The notes beneath the pieces were generated by a model. That model saw only the letters and a program-made list of their open reading frames with translations, was not told where the DNA came from and searched no databases. From Chryseobacterium sp. (GTDB lineage Bacteria > Bacteroidota > Bacteroidia > Flavobacteriales > Weeksellaceae), in the NCBI RefSeq assembly GCF_029240215.1, contig NZ_JARBTK010000001.1, positions 248,001 to 312,000 on the forward strand: a DNA stretch of 64,000 nt. The letters are read 5' to 3'. This document shows positions 17,483-26,251 of the stretch, piece after piece. The position numbers were made by a program, and so were the translations under genes. How positions within the stretch are numbered: the first letter of the stretch is position 1; every line of letters begins with the position of its first letter.

Positions 17483-18181
17483 ATGAATGATACATTTACT
17501 GATAATAATCAAATTGGAGTGGTTTCCTCTTTTTCTGAACTTGTAGATACTTGTTTTCAAGGAGATATAAATGCAATTTGTTGGGACAGAAATTTAGGTG
17601 GAGATTTTAGAGAAATTGTATCAAAGCTTCAATTAAAAGAAAACATTACAGAAGTTTATTCTGAAGATCTTTTATCTCTTGAACTTTCAGAAAAAGGTCA
17701 TATTGCAAGAGAAATTATCTTACATGATTTGCAATTATTAACAGACTTCGGAGCGTCTCCTTCACTCAATTTAATTAAGAGTTACGAACGGGATCAGGAG
17801 TTTGATTTTATTTCAACAGATGTATATTCTTACCATGTAGATCGTTCGGACATTGGAACGGATACTTTTTTATGCACCTACTACGGCGCTACAAGTGACA
17901 TATTGCCCAATGACCAATGTATAAAAAAAATCCTGATTCCTGAAATTCTTGAGAAGATTAAAGAATTATACCATGGTAAAGAAGATGAATTCGAAACCTT
18001 TCTGAAGGAAAATTATTTTGATCTGCACTATCAGCCAAAACATAATGCTAAACCTATAAATTTAAAGTTAGGTCATCTCTGGAGATTGGCAGTAGATCAT
18101 CCGCAACAGCAAGTTTTACCTTGTATTCACAGGGCACCTGATGAAAAAAATGGTGAGTATAGACTGCTGCTGATCTCTTAA
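17483..18181 (+). CDS. DUF1826 protein, unknown function
   Basis: 232-residue cytosolic protein. It matches the DUF1826 pattern as I know it: a central His-Asp region (YHVDRSDIGTDTFLCTYYG) followed by DILPND and a C-terminal HRAPDEKNGEYRLLLIS. The His/Asp pair and the C-terminal His suggest a metal-binding cupin-like core, but no reaction is established. The start at 17483 (MNDTFTDNN) is preferred over 17420 because a promoter-like box lies between the two. It is one of the few plus-strand genes and is convergent with galT. Confidence 0.7.
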   Translation: MNDTFTDNNQIGVVSSFSELVDTCFQGDINAICWDRNLGGDFREIVSKLQLKENITEVYSEDLLSLELSEKGHIAREIILHDLQLLTDFGASPSLNLIKSYERDQEFDFISTDVYSYHVDRSDIGTDTFLCTYYGATSDILPNDQCIKKILIPEILEKIKELYHGKEDEFETFLKENYFDLHYQPKHNAKPINLKLGHLWRLAVDHPQQQVLPCIHRAPDEKNGEYRLLLIS

Positions 18182-18211
18182 TTCGATCTTACGAGCTAAT
18201 ATTTGCTTAAA

Positions 18212-19294
18212 CTATTTTTCTAAAGCTTCCTTGTAATGTACAAGTGGAAGATTCTTCAATATTTCAGCACTTTGTTCCGGCGTGATGTCGCGTTGTGGTT
18301 CTGCCAGCATTTCGTAGCCGACCATAAATTTTTTAACTTCGGCATTACGCAGCAAAGGCGGATAAAAATGCATATGAAAATGCCATTCGGGATGTGATTT
18401 TCCATCGGTTGGTGATTGATGAATCCCTGCTGAATATGGAAAGGAAATGTTGAAAAGATTGTCGTATTTTGTGGTTAAATTTTTAATAATCTCAGCCAAT
18501 GAAAGTTTTTCTGAATCAGAAAACTGCAGAATATTTTCCGCTTTTCTTTTGCTGATAATCATCGTTTCGTACGGCCAGACTGCCCAAAATGGAACTAATA
18601 CGACAAAATCCTCATTTTCCAGAATGATTCTTTCTTTTACTTCTAATTCTTTTTTGACATAATCTTCCAGAAGCGAACTTCCGTTCTTTTCAAAATACTT
18701 TTTAAGATTCTCCTGCGTTCTCAAAACCGTCGAAGGAATCGAAGACTGTGCCCAGATTTGTCCGTGCGGATGTGGATTGCTGCATCCCATTACACTTCCC
18801 TTGTTCTCAAAAATCTGAACGTGATTGATGTAATCTTCAGCTCCCAATTCTTTATACTGTTCCTGCCAAACATCTACCACTTTTTTAATGTCATCAACTT
18901 CCATTTCCGGTAAAGTGAGACTATGATTTTCCGAAAAACAAATGACTCTGTTAATTCCTCGTTCCGGTTTCAATGTAAAAAAATTAGACTTTTCATCAGA
19001 AAATTCGACATCATCTTTCATCAAAGAACCAAAGTCGTTTTCGAAAACAAAAACACCTTGGTAATCAGGATTTTTATCACCATTTACACGCACATTTCCC
19101 GAACATAAGTAACAATTCGGGTCGTGAGAAGGAAGTTTTTCTTCAGCTACTTTTTCAGTCTGCCCTTGCCAAGGTCGGTTGGCTCGTTGTGGGGAAACCA
19201 AAATCCACTCATCCAAAAGTGGATTGTATCTTCTGTGAGGGTACTGCTTTTGATTAAACGACGAATTCATTTCTTTTGTATTCATTAATTCCAT
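18212..19294 (-). CDS. galT: galactose-1-phosphate uridylyltransferase
   Basis: Leloir-pathway enzyme exchanging UMP between UDP-glucose and galactose-1-phosphate. Visible features are the N-terminal RYNPLLDEWILVSPQR, the zinc-site CYLCSGN, and the active-site histidine motif GCSNPHPHGQIWAQ near residue 172; a second His-rich region HQSPTDGKSHPEWHFHMHFYP is near 315. The ATG at 19294 overlaps the end of galK by 41 bp; starts at 19285 or 19270 would also keep the whole domain. The 360-residue length fits the family. It is co-transcribed with galK. Confidence 0.96.
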   Translation of the reverse strand: MELMNTKEMNSSFNQKQYPHRRYNPLLDEWILVSPQRANRPWQGQTEKVAEEKLPSHDPNCYLCSGNVRVNGDKNPDYQGVFVFENDFGSLMKDDVEFSDEKSNFFTLKPERGINRVICFSENHSLTLPEMEVDDIKKVVDVWQEQYKELGAEDYINHVQIFENKGSVMGCSNPHPHGQIWAQSSIPSTVLRTQENLKKYFEKNGSSLLEDYVKKELEVKERIILENEDFVVLVPFWAVWPYETMIISKRKAENILQFSDSEKLSLAEIIKNLTTKYDNLFNISFPYSAGIHQSPTDGKSHPEWHFHMHFYPPLLRNAEVKKFMVGYEMLAEPQRDITPEQSAEILKNLPLVHYKEALEK

Positions 19295-20441
19295 CCGATA
19301 TTTTTACACGGTACACTTTCATTTCGATGTCAAAACCTTCTTTGTATTTTGCGCTGATGTTTTTAATTACATCATCAACATTTTCATCTTTTATAAGATT
19401 AATACTGCATCCTCCAAAGCCGCCGCCCATTATTCTTGCGCCCAAAACGCCTCTTTCCTTTAAGGTTTCTTCTACCATAAAATCAAGTTCTTCGCAACTT
19501 ACTTCAAACTCTGTTGAAAGTCCGGAATGAGTTTCGATTAAAAGCTGTCCTAAATACTCTACATCTCCTTCTGATAAAGCTTTTGAAGCCTTTTCTACCC
19601 TTTTAATTTCCTTAAGAAGATACAGGCATCTTTTGTACGACGTCTCTCCTATTTCTGCCCTCACTTCATCCAGCATTGAAAAGCTGAAATCTCTGAATTT
19701 TTCTACTTCCGGAAATTTTTCCCACAAAACTTTCTTTCCGTTATCAACATCATTTCTTCGGTCGTTGTAACCGGAAGTAAGATGCGTATGTTTCACACAA
19801 CTGTCGAAAAGCACCAGACTGTACCCTTCAATATTAGCTTCAAAATACTGATGTTCCAGAGAATTGCAATCGAGCATAATTACTTGGTGTTCTTTACCGA
19901 AAACGGATGCAAACTGGTCCATAATTCCGCATTTTACACCAACAAAGGTATGTTCAGATTTCTGACCAATAAGTGCCAATTCTTTTTTAGATAAATTTAA
20001 ATCGAAAACCTGATTGAGAATATAGGCAAAACCACATTCCAAAGCTGCCGAAGAAGACAAACCTGAACCCATTGGAATCGTACTGCTAAAAGCAATCTGC
20101 AAACCGCCGATCTTTTTTCCGCTTTCCTGAATGGCATTGAAAACACCCAATAAATAATTAACCCAGGTCTGTGAAACCGGAGTTTGTTTCTGATGAATAT
20201 TAAAACTAAATGATTCATCAAAATCTTTGGCAAAAAAAGTGCAGGTTTCTGAGCCATCCACCTTTTTTACAGCAAAGCAAATGTATTTGTCAATAGCTGC
20301 TGGAAGCACAAAGCCATCACTGTAATCGACGTGTTCACCAATAATATTAATTCTTCCCGGTGCCAGAAAAATATTTTCCGGTTCTGATTGGAAGAAAGCC
20401 TGGAATGCTTCTGTTGTATGATTGATTAATTTCTCCTTCAT
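19254..20441 (-). CDS. galK: galactokinase
   Basis: GHMP-family kinase making galactose-1-phosphate from galactose and ATP. The galactokinase signature GRINIIGEHVDYSDG is near residue 30, the ATP-binding PMGSGLSSSAALE is near 120, the catalytic-Asp segment CGIMDQFASVFG is near 170, and the third GHMP motif MGGGFGGCSINL is near 340. The ATG at 20441 (MKEKLINHT) is used; an upstream TTG at 20453 is less likely. Its 3' end overlaps galT, so the two form an operon. The galactose released by enzymes such as GH97 could feed it. Confidence 0.96.
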   Translation of the reverse strand: MKEKLINHTTEAFQAFFQSEPENIFLAPGRINIIGEHVDYSDGFVLPAAIDKYICFAVKKVDGSETCTFFAKDFDESFSFNIHQKQTPVSQTWVNYLLGVFNAIQESGKKIGGLQIAFSSTIPMGSGLSSSAALECGFAYILNQVFDLNLSKKELALIGQKSEHTFVGVKCGIMDQFASVFGKEHQVIMLDCNSLEHQYFEANIEGYSLVLFDSCVKHTHLTSGYNDRRNDVDNGKKVLWEKFPEVEKFRDFSFSMLDEVRAEIGETSYKRCLYLLKEIKRVEKASKALSEGDVEYLGQLLIETHSGLSTEFEVSCEELDFMVEETLKERGVLGARIMGGGFGGCSINLIKDENVDDVIKNISAKYKEGFDIEMKVYRVKISDGINEYKRNEFVV

Positions 20442-20586
20442 AGATGACTGCAATTTATGCTTTTTTAGAGGTATTTTAAAATTAAAATTGTGAATAGTGC
20501 TTTAACTTAATCAGAATATTTTAATTATCATTTCATCAATTAAATGATTAACAGTAATCTAATATGTTTAAAAAAATGATTTAATT

Positions 20587-21570
20587 TCATTCACCAGGAA
20601 AAACAATTCCTGACAAATTACGGATTCTGTCTAAAGTTTGCATCAGCAACAAACTCCCGGCGTGAGTTACGATTGGGCTCTCGGTAAGACCATTTTGCAG
20701 GCATTCTGTGGCGTGGCGCGCCTCAAACTGGTAGCCAAATCCATCATTCTTTTCTACTTCAATGATATTTTTTTCTCCATTGGAATAATATTCCAAAGTG
20801 GACGAAGGTTCGTAGAAAGGGGTGGTTAATTTCAGACGACCTAATGTACCGCATATTTCTACTTCAGTAGCAAGATCGGTTGATAAAGTCGAAAATAAAC
20901 TTGCCATACTCCCGTTATCATACTTAAAAATAATCCCGCATTGCTCGTCAACACCTTGTTCTGTCGCAACAATGCTGACGTTAATTTCATCAGGTTTACC
21001 CAGAACATCCAATGCTGTAAAAACATTATAAATTCCAATATCCATCAATGATCCTCCTCCAGATTCAGGATTGAGCAAACGAGAAGCTGGGTCTGCATTC
21101 GCTTGAAAACCGAAATTAGCTAAAACCACTTTTATATCTCCCAAAACACCGGTTTTAATCATTTCCATCATTTTTTGATAATGAGGTAGCAATTTTGTCC
21201 ATAAGGCATCCATCAAAAATAGTTTTTTCTGATGGGCTAAATTTATCATTTCAGTTGCCTGTTTTGCGTTCAGGGCAAATGGTTTTTCACAAAGAACAGG
21301 TTTGTCATTATTCAGACATAGCAACGTATTTTCGTGATGCAGGTTGTGCGGTGTTGCGATGTAAATGATATCTACCACATTACTTTCTGCAAGTTCTTGA
21401 TAACTTCCAAAACTGAATGGAATGTTAAAGTCTTTGCAAAAACTTTGAGCTTTTTGAAGTGTGCGAGATCCGGCTGCAGTCAGTTCTGCACCTTCTACGT
21501 ACTTGAGGTCTGCTGCAAACTTGTGAGCAATAGTTCCTGTACCCAGAATTCCCCATCTTATTTTTTTCAT
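20587..21570 (-). CDS. Gfo/Idh/MocA-family oxidoreductase
   Basis: NAD(P)-dependent sugar or polyol dehydrogenase, cytosolic. The Rossmann motif GTGTIAHKFA is at the N-terminus, and EKPFALNAKQA near residue 95 supplies the conserved Lys. The C-terminal alpha/beta domain includes SGGGSLMDIGIYNV. Length 327 is typical. It lies between the gal genes and transketolase on the same strand, with gaps of about 55 and 145 bp. The substrate is unknown; a role in pentose or galactose metabolism is suggested only by neighbours. Confidence 0.9.
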   Translation of the reverse strand: MKKIRWGILGTGTIAHKFAADLKYVEGAELTAAGSRTLQKAQSFCKDFNIPFSFGSYQELAESNVVDIIYIATPHNLHHENTLLCLNNDKPVLCEKPFALNAKQATEMINLAHQKKLFLMDALWTKLLPHYQKMMEMIKTGVLGDIKVVLANFGFQANADPASRLLNPESGGGSLMDIGIYNVFTALDVLGKPDEINVSIVATEQGVDEQCGIIFKYDNGSMASLFSTLSTDLATEVEICGTLGRLKLTTPFYEPSSTLEYYSNGEKNIIEVEKNDGFGYQFEARHATECLQNGLTESPIVTHAGSLLLMQTLDRIRNLSGIVFPGE

Positions 21571-21625
21571 ATTTTGATTAATGAAATATTTTGCAAAAAT
21601 CAGAAAGTTTATTTTTAACTCTAAT

Positions 21626-22582
21626 TTAATTTTTTCTTTTCATTACTTTTTTTACAGCTTCTACAATGTCATTTGCAGTCAGTCCATATTTCTCCATCAG
21701 TTGATCGGGAGTTCCGCTTTCTCCGAAGCTGTCGTTTACGGCAACATATTCCTGCGGCGCAAGATATTCTGTAATCAAAAGCTGAGCAACGCTGTCTCCC
21801 AAACCACCTAATCTGTTGTGTTCTTCGGCAGTTACAACGCAACCTGTTTTCTTTACTGATTTTAAAATTGCTTCAGCATCCAAAGGTTTAATCGTGTGAA
21901 TATTGATAATTTCGACATCAATTCCCTGCTCTTCCAGGATTTCTCCGGCTTTTATTGCTTCCCAAACCAGATGTCCGGTGGCAATAATCGTCACATCTTT
22001 TCCTTCGTTGACCATCCAGGCTTTTCCGATTTCGAATGTTTGATTTTCATTGGTAAAAACAGGAATCACAGGTCTTCCGAAACGCAGATAAACCGGACCT
22101 TCGTAATCTGCAATGGCAATCGTTGCAGCTTTGGTCTGGTTGTAATCGCAAGTGTTGATGACCGTCATTCCGGGAAGCATTTTCATTAATCCGATGTCTT
22201 CCAGAATCTGGTGTGTTGCTCCATCTTCACCTAAAGTCAATCCTGCGTGAGATGCACAGATTTTCACGTTTTTATCGGAATAAGCCACCGACTGACGAAT
22301 CTGGTCATAAACTCTTCCGGTAGAAAAGTTGGCGAAAGTTCCCGTAAACGGAATTTTGCCTTCGATAGCTAATCCTGCAGCAATCCCAATCATATTGGCT
22401 TCTGCAATTCCAATCTGGAAAAAACGTTCCGGTGCTTTTTCTATGAATTTCTCCATTTTCAGGGAACCGATAAGGTCGGCGCAAAGTGCTACGACATCAG
22501 AATTTTTGTCTGCCAGTTCTGCGAGACCGGCTCCAAAACCGCTTCGGGTATCTTTTTTTTCTGTGTAAGTATATTTTTTCAT
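21626..22582 (-). CDS. transketolase, C-terminal subunit
   Basis: Carries the pyrimidine-binding and C-terminal domains of transketolase, which moves two-carbon units between sugar phosphates. Visible are the start of the Pyr domain (KKDTRSGFGAGLAELA), the catalytic-Glu region IGIAEANMIGIAAGLA near residue 57, GLTLGEDGATHQ near 115, and the C-terminal EEHNRLGGLGDSVA near 248. At 318 residues it is half a normal transketolase; the N-terminal half is a separate gene 376 bp upstream, as in other two-subunit transketolases. The two halves must assemble. Confidence 0.95.
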   Translation of the reverse strand: MKKYTYTEKKDTRSGFGAGLAELADKNSDVVALCADLIGSLKMEKFIEKAPERFFQIGIAEANMIGIAAGLAIEGKIPFTGTFANFSTGRVYDQIRQSVAYSDKNVKICASHAGLTLGEDGATHQILEDIGLMKMLPGMTVINTCDYNQTKAATIAIADYEGPVYLRFGRPVIPVFTNENQTFEIGKAWMVNEGKDVTIIATGHLVWEAIKAGEILEEQGIDVEIINIHTIKPLDAEAILKSVKKTGCVVTAEEHNRLGGLGDSVAQLLITEYLAPQEYVAVNDSFGESGTPDQLMEKYGLTANDIVEAVKKVMKRKN

Positions 22583-22664
22583 TTTACGATTTGTTGTTGA
22601 AATAATTTTAATAGGATTTTATGAATATCCGTAAATATTAATAAATTAGTTTTTTAACAGTTTG
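22583..22664. other. start of a repeat-filled gap between the transketolase halves
   Basis: The 376-bp gap between the two transketolase genes (22583-22958) holds no gene. It is largely made of three different repeats in a row (22665-22731, 22775-22817, 22842-22944). This first part is AT-rich spacer. Peptide frames across the repeats are not supported as genes. Confidence 0.5.
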
Positions 22665-22731
22665 TTTGTCATTCCGTAGGAATTCCAACACACTGAAAAT
22701 AAAGCAGTTTAGATTCCTACGGAATGACAAA
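22665..22731. repeat. inverted repeat with 19-bp perfect arms
   Basis: Arms tttgtcattccgtaggaat (22665-22683) and its exact reverse complement (22713-22731) surround a 29-nt loop. It lies in the gap between the transketolase genes. It has no T run placed as in a normal terminator and may be an interspersed repeat unit. Confidence 0.85.
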
Positions 22732-22774
22732 ATGAATGCTTATTTTATCGTTATTATTAAAAACGGACATTCGT

Positions 22775-22817
22775 ATAGGATTTTATCCTATCCTTTGTTA
22801 AGTCGTCCCTTTGGGAC
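22775..22817. repeat. double-hairpin repeat, copy 1
   Basis: Contains an inverted pair (ataggat / atcctat) and the hairpin gtccc-ttt-gggac at 22805-22817. The same pair of hairpins with the same spacing occurs at 28363-28406, so it is an interspersed repeat. A short T run follows on the plus strand. Confidence 0.7.
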
Positions 22818-22841
22818 TTTTGAGTTTGCGTTGAATCGCTC

Positions 22842-22944
22842 GCAGCCCGACTTGAGCGGAAATCCTTTTTTGCGTGGTCATCAAGTTCTATTAAACTGAA
22901 ACCGTCTGCAAAAAAGATTGGGAGCGGAGGGCGGATAAAGCTGC
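22842..22944. repeat. structured interspersed repeat, copy A
   Basis: Bounded by gcagc (22842-22846) and gctgc (22940-22944). The 5' arm gcagcccgacttgagcgg pairs imperfectly with the 3' arm gcggagggcggataaagctg, and an inner stem ccttttttgc/gcaaaaaag closes a variable loop. It starts 14 nt after the stop of the N-terminal transketolase gene in the direction of transcription. Three more copies are at 30882, 46039 and 58447. Confidence 0.8.
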
Positions 22945-22958
22945 CCAAAGTTTAATGT

Positions 22959-23807
22959 CTAATAATCGCCCAAAGTTTCTTCGAGTTGATCTAATGCTTT
23001 TGTCAGTTGCTCATCGTTAGGTGCTTTTCCGTGCCACGCATGGCTTCCCATCATATAATCGACACCGTGACCCATTCCGGTTTTCAGGAGAATGCATATA
23101 GGCTGACCTTGTCCGGTTAATGATTTTGCTTCGTCCAGAACGTTAAGAATTTCTTCCATATCGTTTCCGTTTTCCACTTCAAGAACTTTCCAGTCGAAGG
23201 CTTCGAATTTGGTTTTAAGATTACCTAAAGAAAGCACTTTTGAAGTCGGACCATCAATCTGCTGACCGTTGTAATCGATGGTTGCAATCAGATTATCAAC
23301 CTTGTTGTGAGAAGCATACATTATGGCTTCCCAGTTCTGACCTTCCTGCAATTCACCGTCGCCGTGAAGGGTGAACACGAGATCTTCGTCTTTGTCCAGC
23401 TTTTTACCGACTGCGTGACCAATTGCCACAGACATTCCTTGCCCCAGAGAACCGGAAGCTATACGAACGCCCGGAAGATGCTCGTGCGTGGTGGGATGTC
23501 CCTGCAATCTGGAATTCAGTTTTCTGAAAGTTGCAAGTTCTGATTTCTCAAAATAACCTGCGTGCGCCAAAACACTGTAAAAAACAGGTGAAATATGACC
23601 GTTAGAAAGATAAAATACGTCTTCGCCTTTGGCTTTCATATCGAATCCTTCTTTTCTTTTCATCGCATCAAAATAAAGTGCGACCAAAAAATCTGCACAT
23701 CCGAGCGAACCGCCAGGATGACCGGATTGACAGGCGTGAACCATTCTTACAATATCTCTTCTAACTTGTGAAGCGATATTTTTGAGTTTTGAAATATCGT
23801 GCTGCAT
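22959..23807 (-). CDS. transketolase, N-terminal subunit
   Basis: Carries the thiamine-diphosphate (PP) domain of transketolase. Visible are HACQSGHPGGSLGCADFLVA near residue 25, the conserved His region RLQGHPTTHEHLPGV near 100, and the TPP/Mg2+ motif GDGELQEGQNWEA near 150 with a downstream Asn. The 282-residue length is half a standard enzyme. It starts only 3 bp after the transaldolase-like gene, so those two are co-transcribed and probably translationally coupled. Confidence 0.95.
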   Translation of the reverse strand: MQHDISKLKNIASQVRRDIVRMVHACQSGHPGGSLGCADFLVALYFDAMKRKEGFDMKAKGEDVFYLSNGHISPVFYSVLAHAGYFEKSELATFRKLNSRLQGHPTTHEHLPGVRIASGSLGQGMSVAIGHAVGKKLDKDEDLVFTLHGDGELQEGQNWEAIMYASHNKVDNLIATIDYNGQQIDGPTSKVLSLGNLKTKFEAFDWKVLEVENGNDMEEILNVLDEAKSLTGQGQPICILLKTGMGHGVDYMMGSHAWHGKAPNDEQLTKALDQLEETLGDY

Positions 23808-23810
23808 AAA

Positions 23811-24464
23811 TTATTGCATTTTTTGTGAATCTTTGATAAACTGCTCCAATCCTGAATCTGTCAAAGGATGTTTTAACAAGGAAAGAATCGGCTGAATTGG
23901 GCAAGTCACGACATCGGCACCAATTTTTGCACAATTGATGATGTGCATACTGTGTCTTACAGAAGCCGCTAAAATCTCTGTTTTGTAGTCATAATTGTCG
24001 AAAATAAGACGGATTTCTTCAATAAGATTCAAACTGTCTGTCGAAATATCATCCAGTCTTCCAAGGAACGGAGAAACGTAGCTTGCACCGGCTTTTGCTG
24101 CCAAAAGAGCCTGACCTGCTGAGAAAATAAGGGTACAGTTAGTTTTGATTCCTTTGTTGGAAAAATATTTTAAAGCTTTTACACCGTCTTTTATCATCGG
24201 GATTTTCACAACGATGTTTGGATGAATTGCCGCAAGAATTTCGCCTTCTGCAATCATTTCTTCGTAGGTTGTAGAAAGAACTTCCGCAGAAATATCTCCA
24301 TCAACAATGTCACAAATATCTTTGTAATGTTGCAAAATAGCTTCTGTTCCGCTGATTCCTTCTTTTGCCATCAAAGATGGATTGGTTGTAACGCCATCCA
24401 GAATTCCGAGGCCGTTGGCTTCTTTTATCTGCTCTAAATTGGCAGTATCGATAAAAAATTTCAT
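23811..24464 (-). CDS. transaldolase / fructose-6-phosphate aldolase family
   Basis: Small class-I aldolase of the TalC/FSA group, moving three-carbon units in the non-oxidative pentose phosphate pathway. The N-terminus [16 protein letters not shown] and TTNPSL are typical, the Schiff-base lysine is K87 in VVKIPM, and [15 protein letters not shown] (about 125-139) closes the active site. At 217 residues it is the short TalC form. Whether it is a true transaldolase or a fructose-6-phosphate aldolase is not decidable by eye; the transketolase neighbours favour transaldolase. A palindrome shared with the arabinose genes lies 22 bp upstream. Confidence 0.94.
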   Translation of the reverse strand: MKFFIDTANLEQIKEANGLGILDGVTTNPSLMAKEGISGTEAILQHYKDICDIVDGDISAEVLSTTYEEMIAEGEILAAIHPNIVVKIPMIKDGVKALKYFSNKGIKTNCTLIFSAGQALLAAKAGASYVSPFLGRLDDISTDSLNLIEEIRLIFDNYDYKTEILAASVRHSMHIINCAKIGADVVTCPIQPILSLLKHPLTDSGLEQFIKDSQKMQ

Positions 24465-24485
24465 AAAATGTTGTTTAATTCTTTT

Positions 24486-24504
24486 AAGTGTTAAAAATAC
24501 ACTT
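24486..24504. promoter_or_regulatory. predicted pentose-regulon operator before transaldolase
   Basis: AAGTGTTAAAAATACACTT is a palindrome with perfect 6-bp half-sites and a 7-bp centre. It matches sites before araB (47952) and GH3 (52854). It sits 22-40 bp before the transaldolase ATG. AraR is the likely but unproven binder. Confidence 0.6.
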
Positions 24505-24553
24505 AACTAATGAAATAAACAATTTTAGTTTAATTTATTTTGAAGAAAAAGTA

Positions 24554-25426
24554 TCATTCCATTACATAATTAAACTCTTTACGGTACTGAGAAGGACTTT
24601 TCTTGATATATTCTTTAAAAGTTTTGTTGAAATAGCTGAAATTATTAAAACCGCTTTCAAAACAAACGTCTGTAATGCTTAAAGGTTTTTCAGCAAGCAG
24701 TTTCAGAGAATGTGTAATACGGTATTCATTAACAAATTGAGTGAAGGTTTTGTTGGTGATTTTCTTGAAATAACGGCAGAAAGAAGGCACTTTCATATTC
24801 GCCAAACCGGCAATTTCTTCCAAAGTAATTTGCTCTTTAAAATGATCTTTTACATAATTGAAAATATGATTGATCCTCTCGTTATCCTCAACCTGAGTTT
24901 GCAGGTAATATTTTCCGGCGTTGAGGATTCTGTAATCATCTGTGACAGAAAGATCGTGCAGAATTTCAAAAAACTTCAAAAGCTTTTCTAAGGATTCTGA
25001 CTGATGCATCTGGGAAATCTTTTTTCTCATTACTTTTTTCACATCGTCGCCGAAGACCATTCCGCTTTTTGATTTTTCTAGCATTGCGTGAATTTTTTTC
25101 ATTTCAGGATTTTCCCAAATTTTTTCACCCAAGAAATCAGGTTTAAACTGAATCACCATTTCGTAATCGTTATTGGTGTTTTCATTGGTTAAACCGCAAT
25201 GTGGCAAATTACTGCCAATCAGCACCAGATCACCTTCCGTAAAGTAAGAAATATTACTTCCTATCTGCCTTTTGCCGGAACCTCCTTTTACCAAAATCAG
25301 TTCAATCTCAGGATGATAATGCCAAACGTGAGATTTGATATTCTCGTTTCTCTGAAACTTAAGACTCGTAAAACTGCTTCCTATATTAGGATTGATAGCT
25401 TCAAATGCAGGACTGTGATGTTTCAT
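24554..25426 (-). CDS. AraC-family transcriptional regulator with N-terminal cupin
   Basis: Probable sugar-responsive activator. Residues 1-120 form a cupin-like sensing domain (HVWHYHPEIELILVKGG and FTEGDLVLIGSNLPHC), followed by a helical linker and two helix-turn-helix motifs near residues 195-290, ending with the typical SGFNNFSYFNKTFKEY and SPSQYRK. The 290-residue length is normal. It stands at the edge of the xylan region. Two candidate -7 boxes lie on the minus strand at 25442-25449 and 25464-25471. The effector and targets are unknown. Confidence 0.92.
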   Translation of the reverse strand: MKHHSPAFEAINPNIGSSFTSLKFQRNENIKSHVWHYHPEIELILVKGGSGKRQIGSNISYFTEGDLVLIGSNLPHCGLTNENTNNDYEMVIQFKPDFLGEKIWENPEMKKIHAMLEKSKSGMVFGDDVKKVMRKKISQMHQSESLEKLLKFFEILHDLSVTDDYRILNAGKYYLQTQVEDNERINHIFNYVKDHFKEQITLEEIAGLANMKVPSFCRYFKKITNKTFTQFVNEYRITHSLKLLAEKPLSITDVCFESGFNNFSYFNKTFKEYIKKSPSQYRKEFNYVME

Positions 25427-25559
25427 AATTTAATTATCAATCAAAGTTACAAAATAACATTTACAAAATTAACTGTTCATATTTAATTAACATACAATTA
25501 GGGTTAATATAGGACATAAATATGAAAATTGCATTCTAAAATCTAACAGGGAAACACTA

Positions 25560-25567
25560 TACATTTG
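25560..25567 (+). promoter_or_regulatory. candidate -7 promoter box for the 197-residue secreted protein
   Basis: TACATTTG matches TAnnTTTG and lies 36 bp before the ATG at 25604. No good -33 TTTG box was found at the usual distance. Confidence 0.35.
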
Positions 25568-25603
25568 CAGTATCAATATTAGTAAACTTAAAACACTTTT
25601 ATT

Positions 25604-26197
25604 ATGAATAATTTATTAAAAATCAGTCTATTTGTTGTGTTTCTTTTAACTTCAGCAGATGTAATGAGTAAAGACAAAGACTTTTCTGTATCATTCGGAA
25701 ATGTAAATTCTAAAACCCTTAGTTTTGAAGTAAACAATGCGCAAAATATTTCTCTGTTTGTATACAATGATAATGAGGGAGAAATATATTCTGAGAAAAT
25801 AGGAGATCAAAATTTTATTTCGAAATCATATAATCTTGAGACTTTAACTGACGGAACTTATTATCTGGTTGCAGAATCTGATTATAAAATTGAAAAATAT
25901 AAAATCAGTATCCAAAATAAAAACCTAGTGGTAGAAAAAACTCCTGTAAGTGAAATCATCAAGCCGGAATTTACCATCAATAACAATATTGTAAAACTGA
26001 ATATGGAAGATATGGATGGCTCTGTAAACGTTTCTGTTCAGGATTTTTCTGATAATGTATATTACAATGAAACTAAATTTGCAAAAGACGGCAAGCTTAG
26101 TTTAACGTTCAAACTTGATCCCAAAACCTCTCCAAGCTACATCATTGCAGTTGAGAAAAACGGTAATATATTCAGTAAAATTATTGCTCTTAAATAA
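25604..26197 (+). CDS. secreted beta-sandwich-like protein, unknown function
   Basis: 197-residue exported protein with an N-terminal signal peptide (MNNLLKISLFVVFLLTSADV). The rest alternates short beta-strand stretches. It may contain two related halves: NISLFVYNDNEGEIYSEKI...DGTYYLVAES and VNVSVQDFSDNVYYNETKF...SYIIAVEK, each a strand, a Tyr-Glu turn and a YxxxVE-type strand. This resembles small periplasmic or surface domains common in Bacteroidota (DUF3244-like by impression only). It is divergent from the AraC regulator and convergent with the GH67 gene. No enzymatic motif is seen. Confidence 0.75.
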   Translation: MNNLLKISLFVVFLLTSADVMSKDKDFSVSFGNVNSKTLSFEVNNAQNISLFVYNDNEGEIYSEKIGDQNFISKSYNLETLTDGTYYLVAESDYKIEKYKISIQNKNLVVEKTPVSEIIKPEFTINNNIVKLNMEDMDGSVNVSVQDFSDNVYYNETKFAKDGKLSLTFKLDPKTSPSYIIAVEKNGNIFSKIIALK

Positions 26198-26216
26198 TAT
26201 AAAATTCATATTTATT

Positions 26217-26251
26217 AAAAACAGCTCTACCTTTTCGGAAGAGCTGTTTTT
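26217..26251. terminator. bidirectional terminator between the secreted protein and GH67
   Basis: A 12-bp stem aaaaacagctct / agagctgttttt with an 11-nt loop has a T run on the plus side and A run on the left, so it can stop the plus-strand gene and the convergent GH67 gene. Confidence 0.85.

Noticed and set aside
22757..22948. 63-codon frame with a KKDFRSSRAASDS-like peptide, also seen at 30719-30934
   Set aside because: The peptide is a translation of the structured repeat; other copies change frame and length, so selection is on the fold, not on a protein.
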